Shown: piece by piece, positions 5,027 to 6,084 of the stretch
Numbering within the stretch: the first letter of the stretch is position 1
Layout of the letters: every line of letters starts with the position of its first letter
DNA from: an uncultured Bacteroidota bacterium
GTDB taxonomy: Bacteria > Bacteroidota > Bacteroidia > Chitinophagales > Chitinophagaceae
NCBI GenBank assembly: GCA_903913355.1
Contig: CAIWKU010000216.1
Span: 1-6,084 of the forward strand
DNA length: 6,084 bases
Direction: 5' to 3'
Program-made: the position numbers and the translations under genes
The notes under the pieces: model-generated
What the model was told of the DNA's origin: nothing
What the model saw: only the letters and a program-made list of their open reading frames with translations
Databases searched by the model: none

Positions 5027-6084
5027 ATGAAAAGAAAGGTCTCCTACCAAAAAGGCATTATCAGCCTGGTTTGTTTGTTAATGCTCACCGTTTTTTTAGT
5101 TCAGTGTAAAAAAGATGGTACCAATGCGAGTGGTGTATCCCGCGCATTCGTGAATACGCCGGACTCAACTTTGTTTTCGCCATTCTACGATTCTACCAAA
5201 GTGCCTAATGCAGATGTTACTCCTGGCGTAAATGATATAGTAGTAACAAAAAGTGTTATCAGTATCATTAGAAACAACTGCGTAACTTCTTCCTGTCATG
5301 GTGGAACGGGCATTCAACCTTACCTGAATACCTATGCAAGTGTGAAAAGCATGGTAGTTCCGGGTAATCCACAGGCCAGTCAGTTATACCAACTGATTAC
5401 CACCAGTGATCTTACAAAAGCAATGCCGCCAATAAATTATGGTGTTGATTTAACGGTTACAGAAAAAAATATTATTTATAACTGGATCAAGAATGGGGCA
5501 AAAGAATTTCCAGGTGTGGAAGATTACAGACCAGCAGCCATTACCTTGATTAATATCGGTTGTTCTTCCGGTAACTGTCATAATGAAGCAACTGCAACAG
5601 GGGGCTGGGCTAAAAAAGGCTTATTGGGTGTAAGTGCCACTGATACAGTAACCTTTGTTTACACCAATCCAACTACCGGGTCCATTACCTCTTACACACA
5701 ATTAAAAGACCCACTACTTAGTTCTGTTTGGAAAGCGTATAAAGACAGCGTAAGAAAATTTTATGCAGACACGTTAGCTAACGCAAGCTTTAGACCCTAT
5801 AAAACAGTTAGTACTCCTGTGTCAGCAATTAGTGCACGTGGTCCATTAAATACATATGATGATGTGCTGATGGATATCAACTATCCAAAATCATTAAGGG
5901 CCAATTCTACTGTTTGTTTTTCTGCCAATGGAATGAATTATTATGTAAAAGGGGACTACCTGAATTCATCAAGTTCTGTTTTATCAAGGGTAGATTCAAC
6001 GCTTCTTTTGGCTAACCCACGCACAAAGGTTTTTGCTGCTACGAATCAAGGGGGGATGGCATGGAGTGATGGCGGATTAAAACC
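5027..6084 (+). CDS. Lipoprotein with cytochrome c-like CX4CH motifs (3' end outside window)
   Basis: The open frame codes 352 residues and runs off the right edge. The N-terminus is a lipoprotein signal: MKRKVSYQKG, a hydrophobic stretch and FLVQC, with Cys27 as the likely lipidated residue followed by KKDG; Gln before Cys departs from the classic lipobox but is seen in Bacteroidota. Residues ~75-170 resemble a c-type cytochrome module as in PSCyt1-like domains: C85-VTSS-C90-H91, then GIQPYLNTYASVKSMVVPGNP, SQLYQLI, M133-PP (possible distal Met ligand) and NIIYNWIKNGAKEF. A second motif, C179-SSGN-C184-H185, starts another module. Both have four residues between the cysteines instead of the usual two. 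If heme is bound, the protein could act in electron transfer at the cell envelope; otherwise it may be a degenerate, structural relative. ATG 5027 follows an A-rich stretch. The gene is divergent from the OB-fold gene, with no sign of co-function. Confidence 0.8.
   Translation, partial: MKRKVSYQKGIISLVCLLMLTVFLVQCKKDGTNASGVSRAFVNTPDSTLFSPFYDSTKVPNADVTPGVNDIVVTKSVISIIRNNCVTSSCHGGTGIQPYLNTYASVKSMVVPGNPQASQLYQLITTSDLTKAMPPINYGVDLTVTEKNIIYNWIKNGAKEFPGVEDYRPAAITLINIGCSSGNCHNEATATGGWAKKGLLGVSATDTVTFVYTNPTTGSITSYTQLKDPLLSSVWKAYKDSVRKFYADTLANASFRPYKTVSTPVSAISARGPLNTYDDVLMDINYPKSLRANSTVCFSANGMNYYVKGDYLNSSSSVLSRVDSTLLLANPRTKVFAATNQGGMAWSDGGLK

Overview
The window looks like chromosomal DNA of a Bacteroidota member, probably family Chitinophagaceae or a close relative (inference). 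The reasons are a 7TMR-DISM sensor kinase, a DUF6515-type Tyr-rich exported protein, a lipoprotein with cytochrome-like Cys/His motifs, TAnnTTTG-type -7 promoter elements, and A/T-rich leaders without clear Shine-Dalgarno sequences. Composition is moderate to low GC and even throughout. I see no transposase, integrase, phage gene or CRISPR array.

Layout. (1) Positions 1-1363, minus: the N-terminal ~454 residues of a 7TMR-DISM sensor histidine kinase, cut by the window edge just after the HisKA phospho-acceptor histidine. No ATG, GTG or TTG lies where the signal peptide must begin; CTG at 1363-1361 is the best candidate. (2) 1364-1641: divergent intergenic region. (3) 1642-2679, plus: a 345-aa exported protein with five 39-bp tandem repeats coding a Gln/Pro/Arg 13-mer, then a Tyr-rich DUF6515-like domain. 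(4) 2744-2781: an intrinsic terminator that works in both directions, shared with the convergent tRNA-Leu(UAG) at 2790-2871 (minus), which has its own -7 element. (5) 2995-4236, minus: an exported serine hydrolase of the beta-lactamase (class C) family. (6) 4279-4314: a strong terminator for the next minus-strand gene. (7) 4342-4779, minus: a small membrane-anchored OB-fold (tRNA_anti-like) protein. (8) 4780-5026: divergent intergenic region with a candidate promoter on each strand and a small dyad. (9) 5027-6084, plus: the first 352 residues of a lipoprotein with two CX4CH motifs and an MPP motif, running off the right edge.

The genes appear to be independent, mostly single-gene units. Nearly all products act at or beyond the inner membrane: sensor, exported Tyr-rich protein, exported hydrolase, anchored OB-fold protein and lipoprotein. 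Nothing ties them into one pathway, and I see no convincing new multi-gene system. The points most worth a second look are the two CX4CH motifs, the missing canonical start of the kinase, the in-frame 39-bp repeat array and a possibly leaderless hydrolase mRNA.
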